The notes beneath the pieces are model-generated. The model was given only the letters and a program-made list of their open reading frames with translations, was not told where the DNA came from and did not search any database. Both the position numbers and the translations under genes were made by a program. Shown here one piece after another: positions 38,400-49,400 of a stretch of 64,000 nucleotides of DNA. The stretch spans positions 124,001-188,000 of the forward strand of contig NZ_JABWGN010000002.1 in assembly GCF_013363975.1 (NCBI RefSeq), in the 5' to 3' direction. Numbering within the stretch: the first letter of the stretch is position 1; the number at the start of each line of letters is the position of its first letter. Origin of the DNA: Nonomuraea montanisoli. Its GTDB lineage: Bacteria > Actinomycetota > Actinomycetes > Streptosporangiales > Streptosporangiaceae.

Positions 38400-38435
38400 T
38401 TGACGTAAGTAGTCACTTGCCCGAATGATGGGCAT
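38400..38435 (+). promoter_or_regulatory. promoter/operator element of P450-2
   Basis: TTGACGTAAGT, three bases (AGT), CACTTGC: 18 of 21 bases are shared with the element before P450-1. The -35 TTGACG (38400-38405) and an 18-base spacer lead to AATGAT (38424-38429), a good -10. The start ATG follows at 38436, seven bases beyond, so transcription should start at the A of the ATG (leaderless). The inverted repeat AAGTA-GT-CACTT lies inside the spacer and would block polymerase when bound. Confidence 0.72.
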
Positions 38436-39677
38436 ATGACTGCCGTTGACTTCGATCTCTCGGACCTGGAGTTCTGGGCCAGGCCCATGGCCGAGCGGGC
38501 GCGGGCGTTCGAACTGATCCGTTCGCTGGAGCGTCCGCCGCTCTTCGAGGAGATGGAGATCTCCTTCGCCCCGAAGGGGCCCGGCTACTACGCCCTGGCC
38601 CGGCACGCCGACATCGTCGAGGTCAGCCGCCACCCCGAGATCTTCTGTTCCGGCGACGGCGGGGCGACGAACATCCCCGACATGCCCGCCGAGTTCACCG
38701 AGTACTTCGGCTCGATGATCAACATGGACGATCCGCGCCATGCGCGCCTGCGTCGCATCGTCTCGCGGTCGTTCACGCCCAAGATGATCAAGCAGTTCGA
38801 GGCGGACGTGGAGGTCGCCGCCGCGAAGATCGTGGACGACCTGCTCGCCAAGGGGCCCGGCGGCGACTTCGTGACGGACGTGGCCGCCCGCCTGCCATTG
38901 AAGATCATCTGCGACATGATGGGCATCCCCGAGCGCGACTACCAGTTCGTCTTCGACCGCTCGAACATCATCCTCGGCGGCTTCGACCCCGAGTACTCGA
39001 GCGGCGAACCGGACCGCGTGGCCGAGCGCCTGCTCACCGCCGGCATGGAGCTCCAGCAGCTCGTGCAGGACCTCGCCGCCTACCGCGCCGAGCACCCCAC
39101 CGACGACCTCACCTCGTCGCTGGTCAACGCCAACATCGACGGCGAACGGCTGACCCTGCAGGAGCTGGGCTCGTTCTTCATCCTGCTCGTGGTGGCGGGC
39201 AACGAGACCACCCGCAACGCGATCTCGTACGGCCTGCGGCTGCTCACCAAGAACCCCGACCAGCGCGCCCTGTGGCTGGAGGACATCGACGGGCGCGCCC
39301 CCGGCGCGGTCGAGGAGATCGTCCGGCTCGCCTCACCGGTCAACTACATGCGCCGCAAGGTGACCAGGGACTTCGAGCTGAACGGCCACCTCTACCCGCA
39401 GGGCATGAAGGTCGTGCTGTTCTACTGGGCGGCCAACCGCGACCCCGAGGTGTTCGCCGACCCGTACCGGTTCGACATCGCCCGCGACCCCAACCCGCAC
39501 GTCGGCTTCGGCGGCCCGGGCCCCCACTTCTGCCTCGGGGCGCACCTGGCCCGGCGGGAGATCACGCTGATGTTCCGCGAGCTGCTGCGCCGCGTCCCCA
39601 CCATCGAGGGCGGCGCGCCGGACCGGCTGCACAGCAACTTCATCAACGGGATCAAGCACATGGAGTGCACGTTCTGA
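38436..39677 (+). CDS. cytochrome P450 (2)
   Basis: 413 residues. AGNETT is at 254-259, ExxR at 294-297, and the haem loop FGGPGPHFCLG has ligand Cys366. It shares SMINMDDPRHARLRRIVSR and the ending NFINGIKHMECTF with P450-1 (NFINGIKHLRYAY), so the two are paralogues with likely related substrates. It stands alone between convergent neighbours and lacks a redox partner gene. The ATG has no ribosome site, and the promoter geometry predicts a leaderless transcript. Confidence 0.94.
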   Translation: MTAVDFDLSDLEFWARPMAERARAFELIRSLERPPLFEEMEISFAPKGPGYYALARHADIVEVSRHPEIFCSGDGGATNIPDMPAEFTEYFGSMINMDDPRHARLRRIVSRSFTPKMIKQFEADVEVAAAKIVDDLLAKGPGGDFVTDVAARLPLKIICDMMGIPERDYQFVFDRSNIILGGFDPEYSSGEPDRVAERLLTAGMELQQLVQDLAAYRAEHPTDDLTSSLVNANIDGERLTLQELGSFFILLVVAGNETTRNAISYGLRLLTKNPDQRALWLEDIDGRAPGAVEEIVRLASPVNYMRRKVTRDFELNGHLYPQGMKVVLFYWAANRDPEVFADPYRFDIARDPNPHVGFGGPGPHFCLGAHLARREITLMFRELLRRVPTIEGGAPDRLHSNFINGIKHMECTF

Positions 39678-39687
39678 AGCCCGGCCC

Positions 39688-39719
39688 CGGCCGGTAGCCG
39701 CGCTCGCGGCTACCGGCCG
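39688..39719. terminator. bidirectional terminator with 14-bp stem, 4-base loop
   Basis: CGGCCGGTAGCCGC (39688-39701) pairs perfectly with 39706-39719 around GCTC. It overlaps the last codons of the minus-strand gene and lies ten bases after the P450-2 stop. Confidence 0.8.
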
Positions 39720-41803
39720 AGGACCTTGAGCTGCCTGACCACCGTGTTGACGTCCGGGAGGAGCTGCTTGGCCGTCGCCGGGACCGACATGTAGACGATC
39801 GACGGGACGTCCTTGCCGGAATTCACGGCGATCACGGCGATCGTGGCCTTCTCCGTGGGCGAGGTGAGCGAGTAGGCGATCAGGCGGCCCGTGGAGTTCC
39901 CGATCTTGAGCGGCTGCTGGGCGATCTTGCGGACCGTGTTGCCCTTCGGGAAGAAGTCCTTGCGGGCGTCCACCACGACCGCCTTGATGACCGGCTCCAG
40001 GTCCTTGTCCGAGGTGAAGGACGAGGCCATGGTCTGCGGCAGGGGGCCGGTCATGATCTGGGCATAGGTCTCGGGGCCCGTCTTGACGTACTGGCGGGTG
40101 GCGAAGCCGTACGTGCCGTGGACGGTGGCGCGCTGGTCGAGCTGCCACGTGCCGCCGAGCCGCGGGACGCTGATGCCGGCCTCGGTGTCGGTCACCGCGC
40201 CGAGCACCGGGGCGGCCTTGCCCGGGTAGCGCGGCAGGCGGCCGATCGAGGTGGACTGCCTGGTGTTCTTGGGCGGCGGCGTGGTGGACGGCGGGGCCGA
40301 GGTCTGCGCGGCGGCCGCCTCCTTGCCGGAGCCGGGCGCCAGCGGGCCCGCGAGGAACGCCCACAGCAGGGCGCCCACGAGCGCGATCGACACCGAACCG
40401 GCCAGGGCGTAGATCCAGATCGGCTTGCCCGGCTCGTCGAGGGACTCGGGCTCGCTCATGGGGTCGTAGTCCTCGCCGAAGACGTTGTCCCAGAGCTCCT
40501 GCTGCCGCTGCGGGGGAGGCGTGCGGGAGCCGCTGATCTGGCCGGCCGTCACGAACGGGCGGTCGGGGTCGGACGGGTCACGGCTCAGGTTCGAGCCGGG
40601 ACGTGGCTGGCCGTCCGGCCGGCCCTGCTGGCCCGGGAACCCGGGGTTGCCGGGGTGCTGGTCGTCGGCGGGCGCCTGGCCCGGGGCGTGCTGGGCGTGC
40701 CCGGTCTGGCCGGGGCCCGCCGGCGGGTGGCCGCCGGGGTGCGTGGGGGCGGGGTGCCCGGGGCCGGGGCGTTCGCCGGCCGGCCGCGCGCGGTCGCGTC
40801 CCTGGGAGGCGACCAGTTCGTCCACGGGGCCGCCGCCGTGAGGTCCCTGCGGGCCCCCCGGGTGTCCCTGCGGGCCCTGGTGTCCCTGCGGCGTGGCGCG
40901 GTCGTCGAGCCCGGCCGCGGGCGCGCCCAGCGGGACGGCGCGGTCGTGCGGCGGCATGCCCGCGCCCGGCGGGACGGCGTGCTCGTTCGAAGGCGCGCCT
41001 CCGCCCTGGGGGACGGCGTGGTCGTTCAGAGGTGTGCCGCGGCCGTACGTGATCGTGCGGTCCATGGCGGCCGCGGCCGACGCGCGCACCTGCCCGCCGT
41101 CGGCGGGCGGCCACGGGGCCGGGGAGCTGAGGTTGGACCAGGCGTCGGACGGCGAGGAGGGCGCGGAGACGCTGGAGGCGTCCTGCCAGGCGGGCACGGG
41201 GTCGCGGCGGCCGGGCTCACGGGAGCCGTCCCGCGCGCCGCCGTCCGTCCCGTCGCCGTGGCGTCCCGCTCCCTCACCGCGACGCCCCGAACCGCGACCG
41301 TCCATGCCGCGCCCGTCCATGCCGCGATCGCCCATACGTCCGTCCATGCCGGGGCCGTCCATGCCGTTCCGGTGGTGGTCCGGGGCGCCGCCGTGGGCGT
41401 CCCGGCCGTCCTGGCGCGGGGTCTCCGGCCAGGACGCGTTCGAGGCGACCGACACGTCGGGCCATGACATGTTCGACGCCGTGCCCGCGTCCGGCCAGCC
41501 GTTCGACGCGGAGCCCGCGTCCGGCCACGGGGTGGAGGGAGACGTGCCCCCGGACGGCGGGACCGGGTCGGGCCACGGGGTGGAGGGGGACGTGCCTCCG
41601 GACGGCGGGACCGGGTCCGGCCACGCGGAGGAGGGGCCCGCGTCCGGCCAGGACGACGAGGAAGGCTGGGCGGAGCGACCGGCGGACGAGCCGCGGCGGG
41701 CAGGCGAGGGCTGCCGGGAATCCCCGTGCGCGGAACCGTCCCGGGGCGGCACCTCGGGCCAGGAAGGTGGCAGGTGCTGTGCTCCGGAATGATCCGTTGC
41801 CAT
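39710..41803 (-). CDS. Pro/Gly/Asp-rich membrane protein with C-terminal extracytoplasmic domain
   Basis: 697 residues. The first about 500 residues are disordered and rich in Pro, Gly, Asp, Ser and Arg, with repeats such as DPVPPSGGTSPSTP and blocks like GMDGRGMDGRGSGRRGEG. A single transmembrane helix (about 40350-40420, IYALAGSVSIALVGALLWAF) is followed by an outside domain of about 200 residues with no recognised family (PVLGAVTDTEAGISVPRLGG, AVNSGKDVPSIVYMSV). ATG 41803 is chosen because AGGAGG lies ten bases upstream; the frame is open 60 codons further. The function is unknown. Confidence 0.75.
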   Translation of the reverse strand: MATDHSGAQHLPPSWPEVPPRDGSAHGDSRQPSPARRGSSAGRSAQPSSSSWPDAGPSSAWPDPVPPSGGTSPSTPWPDPVPPSGGTSPSTPWPDAGSASNGWPDAGTASNMSWPDVSVASNASWPETPRQDGRDAHGGAPDHHRNGMDGPGMDGRMGDRGMDGRGMDGRGSGRRGEGAGRHGDGTDGGARDGSREPGRRDPVPAWQDASSVSAPSSPSDAWSNLSSPAPWPPADGGQVRASAAAAMDRTITYGRGTPLNDHAVPQGGGAPSNEHAVPPGAGMPPHDRAVPLGAPAAGLDDRATPQGHQGPQGHPGGPQGPHGGGPVDELVASQGRDRARPAGERPGPGHPAPTHPGGHPPAGPGQTGHAQHAPGQAPADDQHPGNPGFPGQQGRPDGQPRPGSNLSRDPSDPDRPFVTAGQISGSRTPPPQRQQELWDNVFGEDYDPMSEPESLDEPGKPIWIYALAGSVSIALVGALLWAFLAGPLAPGSGKEAAAAQTSAPPSTTPPPKNTRQSTSIGRLPRYPGKAAPVLGAVTDTEAGISVPRLGGTWQLDQRATVHGTYGFATRQYVKTGPETYAQIMTGPLPQTMASSFTSDKDLEPVIKAVVVDARKDFFPKGNTVRKIAQQPLKIGNSTGRLIAYSLTSPTEKATIAVIAVNSGKDVPSIVYMSVPATAKQLLPDVNTVVRQLKVLGR
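41523..41620. repeat. 48-bp coding tandem repeat, two copies
   Basis: Two copies start at 41523 and 41571 (period 48). They encode DPVPPSGGTSPSTPWP-like units on the minus strand. Same period as the repeat in the methyltransferase at 37775, but unrelated sequence. Confidence 0.85.
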
Positions 41804-42126
41804 GGCTCCCGTACCTCCTGGTGGTGTTATGTCCGCTTTTGGCGCGTCGGACATGATCTCATGGGATTTTCCAGGAGAGTTGGTGGGTTCCGCAGCGAAA
41901 CGCGTGAAGCCATGCGGATCCGTGGGCGGATCCTGCATGGGCAGGCCGGCCAGGGACCACTGGGGCTCGACGGGGTGTACCACGGGGTCGAGGGTAGTCT
42001 AATGGGACATATGAGGTCACAACGGATACATCACCATCGGGTCTCTTAAGGCGAAGAACTGGCGGGAAACGCCACTTGCGCCCGATGGCCACCGTCGAGT
42101 ATCGGCAAAGTCCTGATGAGGTGCGC
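41804..42126. other. intergenic region upstream of the leuS leader
   Basis: No gene was found. The region is AT-richer than its neighbours and must contain the promoter of the minus-strand membrane protein. A small hairpin TGGCG-GGAAA-CGCCA lies at 42061-42075. Confidence 0.4.
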
Positions 42127-42138
42127 TAGGCTTGACCT

Positions 42139-42183
42139 ATGCGTTCCGCGACCCTGCTTCTTAGCGGGCCGCGACGGCCCTGA
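42139..42183 (+). CDS. leuL: leucine-rich leader peptide of leuS
   Basis: 14 residues: [14 protein letters not shown]. Codons 6-8 are CTG CTT CTT; two of the three are CTT, a Leu codon that is rare in such GC-rich genomes. The ORF starts seven bases after a -10-like TAGGCT, so translation is probably leaderless. Its stop (42181-42183) lies in the loop of the first hairpin. Ribosome stalling at the Leu codons when charged tRNA-Leu is low would be the expected sensing step. The name is by analogy. Confidence 0.6.
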   Translation: MRSATLLLSGPRRP

Positions 42184-42202
42184 GCTCTCGCCGTCGCGGC
42201 TG

Positions 42203-42232
42203 CCCCTCGTCCTGCGCACGGGGGGTTTTCTT
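42203..42232 (+). terminator. intrinsic terminator in the leuS leader
   Basis: CCCCTCGT (42203-42210) pairs with ACGGGGGG (42218-42225) through one G-U pair and a seven-base loop. TTTTCTT follows. T-runs are otherwise absent from the terminators of this window, which marks it as a regulated site just ahead of leuS. Confidence 0.75.
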
Positions 42233-42265
42233 ATGGGTCCGAGTCGAGGCAGAAGGACATTCGCC

Positions 42266-44719
<2,454 letters not shown>

Positions 44720-44738
44720 CCGGACGGATCGATCGGCG

Positions 44739-44774
44739 ACGGCCTCGTGACCACTGCTGTGGTCACGAGGCCGT
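44739..44774. terminator. 16-bp stem, 4-base loop terminator after leuS
   Basis: ACGGCCTCGTGACCAC (44739-44754) pairs perfectly with 44759-44774 around TGCT, followed by TT. Same geometry as the terminators at 29478 and 59451. It can also stop the convergent oxidoreductase gene. Confidence 0.9.
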
Positions 44775-44849
44775 TTCCTTGCCGGGAGCCGCCCGCGTGC
44801 GACGATGCTGCGGACCTCGTCACGAGCCGCGGGGCGCGGACCGCGGGGG

Positions 44850-45815
44850 TCAGAGGGCGCGCAGGGCCGGCAGCAGCTCCTGCTCGGCCCACCGGAAGAA
44901 CGGCTCCTGCTGGTCGTGCCCGATCTGCACCAGCGCGACGTGCGTGTACCCGGCGTCCGTGTACTTCTTGACCGCCTCCACCACGGCCTCGACGTCCCCG
45001 CCGCACGGCACGCTGGAGGCCACGTCGTCGGGCGTGACGAACTGGGAGTACGCCTCGAAGTTCACCGGCCCCGGCAGCTCCGCCATGACCTTCCAGCCGG
45101 CCGCCGACCAGCGCCACAGCCGGTGGGCGCGCTCCTTGGCCTTCTCGGCGTCCGTGTCGTACGCCAGGGCGAGCTGGCCGTACACCGGCTTGTCCGCCCC
45201 GCCCGCCTGGACGAACTGCCCGACGACCTCCGGCATCGGCTCGTTGACGATCAGCAGATTGCCGTACTCCGCCGCGATGGCGGCCGAGCGCCCGCCCGAG
45301 GCGGCGATGCCGATGGGCACCGGCTGCTCCGGCACGTCGTACAGCTTGGCCGAGTCGACGTCGTAGAACTCGCCGTCGTAGGTGACGTACTGGCCGCCGA
45401 ACAGCTCGGTGATGATGGTGACGGCCTCGCGGAACATTCGGTGCCGCCGGTCGGCGGACGGCCAGCCCTCGCCGATGACGTGCTCGTTGAGGTTCTCGCC
45501 CGAGCCGAGGCCGAGCGTGAAGCGCCCGTCGCTGAGCACGCCCATGGTGGCGGCCTTCTGCGCGACCACGGCCGGGTGATAGCGCATGATCGGGCAGGTC
45601 ACGTACGTCATCAGCGGGAGCCGCTCGGTGGCGTGCGCCACCGCGCCCAGCACCGACCAGGCGTAGGCGGCGTGACCCTGCGCCTCCAGCCAGGGGAAGT
45701 AGTGATCGGAGATGACGGCGTAGTCGAAGCCGACCTGCTCCGCCTTCGCCGCGTCGTCCACGAGCTGGCGCGCCGGAGTCTGCTCGCACATCAGGGTGTA
45801 TCCGATTTGTACCAT
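44850..45815 (-). CDS. LLM class F420-dependent oxidoreductase
   Basis: 321 residues, a bacterial luciferase-like TIM barrel: IGYTLMCEQTPARQLVDDAA, DYAVISDHYFPWLEAQGHA, GRFTLGLGSGENLNEHVIG and VPIGIAASGGRSAAIAAEYG. It matches the F420-dependent subgroup close to glucose-6-phosphate dehydrogenase Fgd (TIGR03557-like). The substrate is not known; many are orphan F420 enzymes. The start is ATG at 45815. It lies 30 bases upstream of the DoxX-like gene's end, on the same strand. Confidence 0.88.
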   Translation of the reverse strand: MVQIGYTLMCEQTPARQLVDDAAKAEQVGFDYAVISDHYFPWLEAQGHAAYAWSVLGAVAHATERLPLMTYVTCPIMRYHPAVVAQKAATMGVLSDGRFTLGLGSGENLNEHVIGEGWPSADRRHRMFREAVTIITELFGGQYVTYDGEFYDVDSAKLYDVPEQPVPIGIAASGGRSAAIAAEYGNLLIVNEPMPEVVGQFVQAGGADKPVYGQLALAYDTDAEKAKERAHRLWRWSAAGWKVMAELPGPVNFEAYSQFVTPDDVASSVPCGGDVEAVVEAVKKYTDAGYTHVALVQIGHDQQEPFFRWAEQELLPALRAL

Positions 45816-45845
45816 GATGTGCCCGCTACCCCCGGGGTCGTGCGG

Positions 45846-46298
45846 TTAGCTCATGAGAGCGGAGATCCCTCGGCGTACGGGCCGGTCGAGAAGCTCCTCC
45901 GTCACCAGGCTGAGCCCGATGCCGAGCAGCCAGACGTCCTTGACCAGCCCGATGCCCTCCTGCGAGGGCCGCAGGCTGCCCTCGCGGCGCATGCCCGGGG
46001 TCCTGAGGTACAGGCCGATGAGGCCGCCGGCGAAGGCGGTCAGCGCCGCGCCCGCCACCAGCGAGGGGACCACCGGCACCAGCAGGGCGGCGCCCACCGC
46101 GATCTCCGCCTTCGACAGCAGCTTCACGAACGCCACCGGGTCCTGCTCGCCGAGGAAGGGGTACGTCCCGGAGGCCATGCCGTGGACCCCCGCGGCCGTC
46201 CCGGGATCGGCGCCGGTCAGGTCGAGCCCGGAGTTGAGGATGACCGTGCCGGCGGCCAGGCGGGCCGGGAGCTGGTGGACCTTGGGCAAGAGTCTCAT
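45846..46298 (-). CDS. DoxX-like small membrane protein
   Basis: 150 residues with three to four hydrophobic segments (AARLAAGTVILNSGLDLTG-like, EIAVGAALLVPVVPSLVAGA, ALTAFAGGLIGLYLR and VKDVWLLGIGLSLVTEELL). The segment MRREGSLRPSQEGIGLVKDV is typical of the DoxX-like proteins found in actinobacteria. No substrate is known. The start is ATG at 46298. The gene is divergent from the tricorn protease and lies 30 bases before the oxidoreductase on the same strand, so the two may form an operon. Confidence 0.75.
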   Translation of the reverse strand: MRLLPKVHQLPARLAAGTVILNSGLDLTGADPGTAAGVHGMASGTYPFLGEQDPVAFVKLLSKAEIAVGAALLVPVVPSLVAGAALTAFAGGLIGLYLRTPGMRREGSLRPSQEGIGLVKDVWLLGIGLSLVTEELLDRPVRRGISALMS

Positions 46299-46477
46299 GG
46301 TTCCTCACCGTGGAGAATTGCGAAGTTTGTCGGCTGAAGTCCCATTCCTGCCCTCGGGGGTGGCCGGCATCCGCCTTGGCGGTCCTCTTGGCCAGGACTT
46401 TCACCGGAACCGCCCGCTCATGACGCCGAGCGGGAAATTCTTCTCGGCGCGTGGATCGGCGGCACTAGTGTTCACCT

Positions 46478-49400
46478 GTGACAACTGGCGCATACCTGAG
46501 ATATCCGCATCTGTGGGGTGACCTGGTCACCTTCGTCGCCGACGACGACCTGTGGCTGGCACCCGTGACGGGCGGCAGGGCGTGGCGGTTCACCGCCGAC
46601 CGCGCACCCGTCTCCTTCCCGAGGTTCTCGCCCGACGGCGCCCGCATCGCGTGGACCAGCCACCGGGAGGGGGCGCCCGAGGTGTTCGCCGCGGAGGTCG
46701 ACGGCCCGCAGGGCGACCGGCTGACGCACTGGGGCAACGCCATGACCGGGACGCGAGGGTGGAGCGCCGGTGGCGACGTGCTCGCGGTCACCGCCGCCGG
46801 CGAGGGCGGGCGCAGCCGCACCTGGGCGTACGCGGTGCCGCTCGACGGCGGCCCGGCCACCCGCCTGCCGTACGGATGGGTGAGCGAGGTCGCCCTCGGC
46901 GACGGCGCGGGTCCCGGCACCACGGGTGGCAGGGTGGCGACCGTGTCGTCCATGTGGCGCGAGCCGTCGCACTGGAAGCGCTACCGCGGCGGCACCGCGG
47001 GCAAGATCTGGGTGGACGCCGACGGCGACGGCGAGTTCGCCCGGCTGTTCGCCGACAGCGACGCCCAGTACTGGTCGGTCATGTGGGTCGGCGACCGCCT
47101 CGCCTTCCTCGCCGACACCGACGGCACGGGCAACCTCTACTCCTCCCTGCCCGACGGCTCCGACCTGCGCCGGCACACCGCGCACACCGAGTTCTACGCC
47201 CGGCACGCCGCCACCGACGGCCGCCGGGTCGTCTACGCGCACGCCGGCGACCTGTGGCTGCTCGACGGCCTCGACGCCGAGCCGTACCGGCTGGACATCA
47301 GGCTCAGCGGGCCGCGCCCGGCCCGCGCTCCGCGACCGGCGCCCGCCCGCGTCGGCGCCTTCTCGCCCGACGCCACCGGCCGCGCCAGCGCCGTCGAGCT
47401 GCGCGGCACCGCCCACTGGGTCACCCACCGCGACGGTCCGGCCGGCGCGCTGCGCGTGCAGCCCGGCGTGCGGGTCCGGCTGCCGCGCGTGCTCGGCGAC
47501 GGCGGCAGGGCGGTCTGGGTCTCGGACGCCACCGGCGAGGACGGCCTGGAGGTCGGCACGCCCGGCGGCGAGATCCGCACGCTGGCCGCGGGGGAGCTGG
47601 GCCGGGTGCTGGCCCTGACCGCCGCCCCCGACGGCAAGCACGTGGCCGTGGCCACCCACGACGGGCGCCTGCTGGTGGTCGACGTCGAGACCGGGGCGCT
47701 GAGGGAGCTCGACCGCACGGCGTACGGCGACATCAGCGGGCTGACCTTCTCGCCCGACTCGGCGTGGCTGGCCTGGGTCCATCCGCACCACGAGCCGCTG
47801 TCGCGCATCAGGATGGGCCGCCTCGACGGCACGTCCGTCATCGACGTGACACCGCTGCGCTTCGCCGACTTCGACCCGGTCTTCACCAAGGACGGCAAGC
47901 ACCTGGCGTTCCTGTCGGTGCGCACGTTCGACCCGGTGTACGACGCGCACGTGTTCGACCTGTCGTTCCCCGTCGGCTGCCGGCCGTACATCGTGCCCCT
48001 GCGCGCCACCACCCCCTCGCCGTTCGACCCGAGCCTGCAGGGCCGCGGCTTCAACGGCGAGGACGAAAAGCCCGCCCACGACGACGCCAAGGACGACACG
48101 CCCCCGCGCACCGAGGTGGACCCCGAGGGGCTGGGCTCGCGCGTCGTGCCCGTGCCGGTTCCCGCCGGCCGCTACGGCAACCTGCGCGCCGCCAAGGACG
48201 CCCTGCTCTGGCTGCGCCACCCCCTCACCGGCCAGCTCGGCGACGGCACCGAGCGGGCGGGTGAGGTCGTCCTCGAACGCTACGACCTCAAGAAGCGCGC
48301 CAAGGCCGAACTCGGCGCCGAGGTGCGGACCTTCGAGGTGAGCGGCGACGGCACCCGGCTCGTCATCAACGGCAAGAACGGCCTGCAGACCCGCTCCGCC
48401 GCCGAGGGCGACGAGGTCGTCACCATCGACCTCGACCGGGTCACGGTCCAGCTCGACCCGGTCGCCGAGTGGCGCCAGGGCTACCTGGAGGCCGGCCGGC
48501 TCATGCGCGACCACTTCTGGCGCGCCGACATGAACGGCGTGGACTGGCAGGGCATGCTCGACCGCTACCTGCCGCTGGTGGACCGCCTCGGCTCCTACTC
48601 CGAGCTGATCGACCTGCTGTGGGAGGTGCAGGGCGAGCTCGGCACGTCCCACGCCTACGCCCGCGCCAACGCCGCGCCCGGCGACCCGCGCCGCCGCCAG
48701 GGCCTGCTCGGCGCCGACCTGAACAGGGACGAGGACGGCGCCTGGCGGGTCGCGCGAATCCTGCCCGGCGAGTCGTCCGACCACGGCGCGCGCACGCCGC
48801 GGCTCGCGCCCGGCGTCGCCGTACGGCCCGGGGACGCCCTCGTCGCCGTGGGCGGACGCCCGGTCGATCCCGTGCGCGGCCCGCTCGCGCTGCTGTCCGG
48901 CACGGCCGGCCGCGCCGTCGAGCTGACCGTGCGGCCCGCCTCCGGCGGCGAGACGCGCCGCGTGGTCGTCACGCCGCTGGAGGACGAGACCCAGCTGCGC
49001 TACCACGACTGGGTGGAGGGACGCCGGGCGTTCGTCCACGAGGTGTCGGGCGGCCGGCTCGGCTACCTGCACGTACCGGACATGGTGGCCTCGGGCTGGG
49101 CGCAGTTCCACCGCGACCTGCGCACCGAGATGGCCCGCGAGGGCCTGGTCGTCGACGTCCGCGAGAACGGCGGCGGCCACACCTCGGAGCTGGTGCTGGA
49201 GAAGCTGTCCCGCCGGGTCACCGGGTGGTCGCACGTGCGCGGCTACGAGCCGATGCGCTACCCCGAGGACTCGCCGCGCGGCCCGATCGTGGCGGTCACG
49301 GACGAGTTCGCCGGGTCCGACGGCGACATCGTCAGCGCCGGCATCAAGAACCGCGGTCTCGGCCCGCTCGTCGGCACCCGGACGTGGGGCGGCGTGATCG

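Larger units (their letters stand above)
42127..42265 (+). promoter_or_regulatory. leuS leader region with attenuator-like layout
   Basis: In order: a -10-like TAGGCT (42127-42132); a 14-codon ORF from 42139 with three Leu codons in a row; a 10-bp hairpin GCCGCGACGG/CCGTCGCGGC (42168-42177 and 42191-42200); a second hairpin followed by TTTTCTT (42203-42232); then the leuS ribosome site AGAAGGA and GTG start. The order is that of a Leu-responsive transcription attenuator. The two hairpins do not clearly exclude each other, so the switch itself is an inference. Confidence 0.65.
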
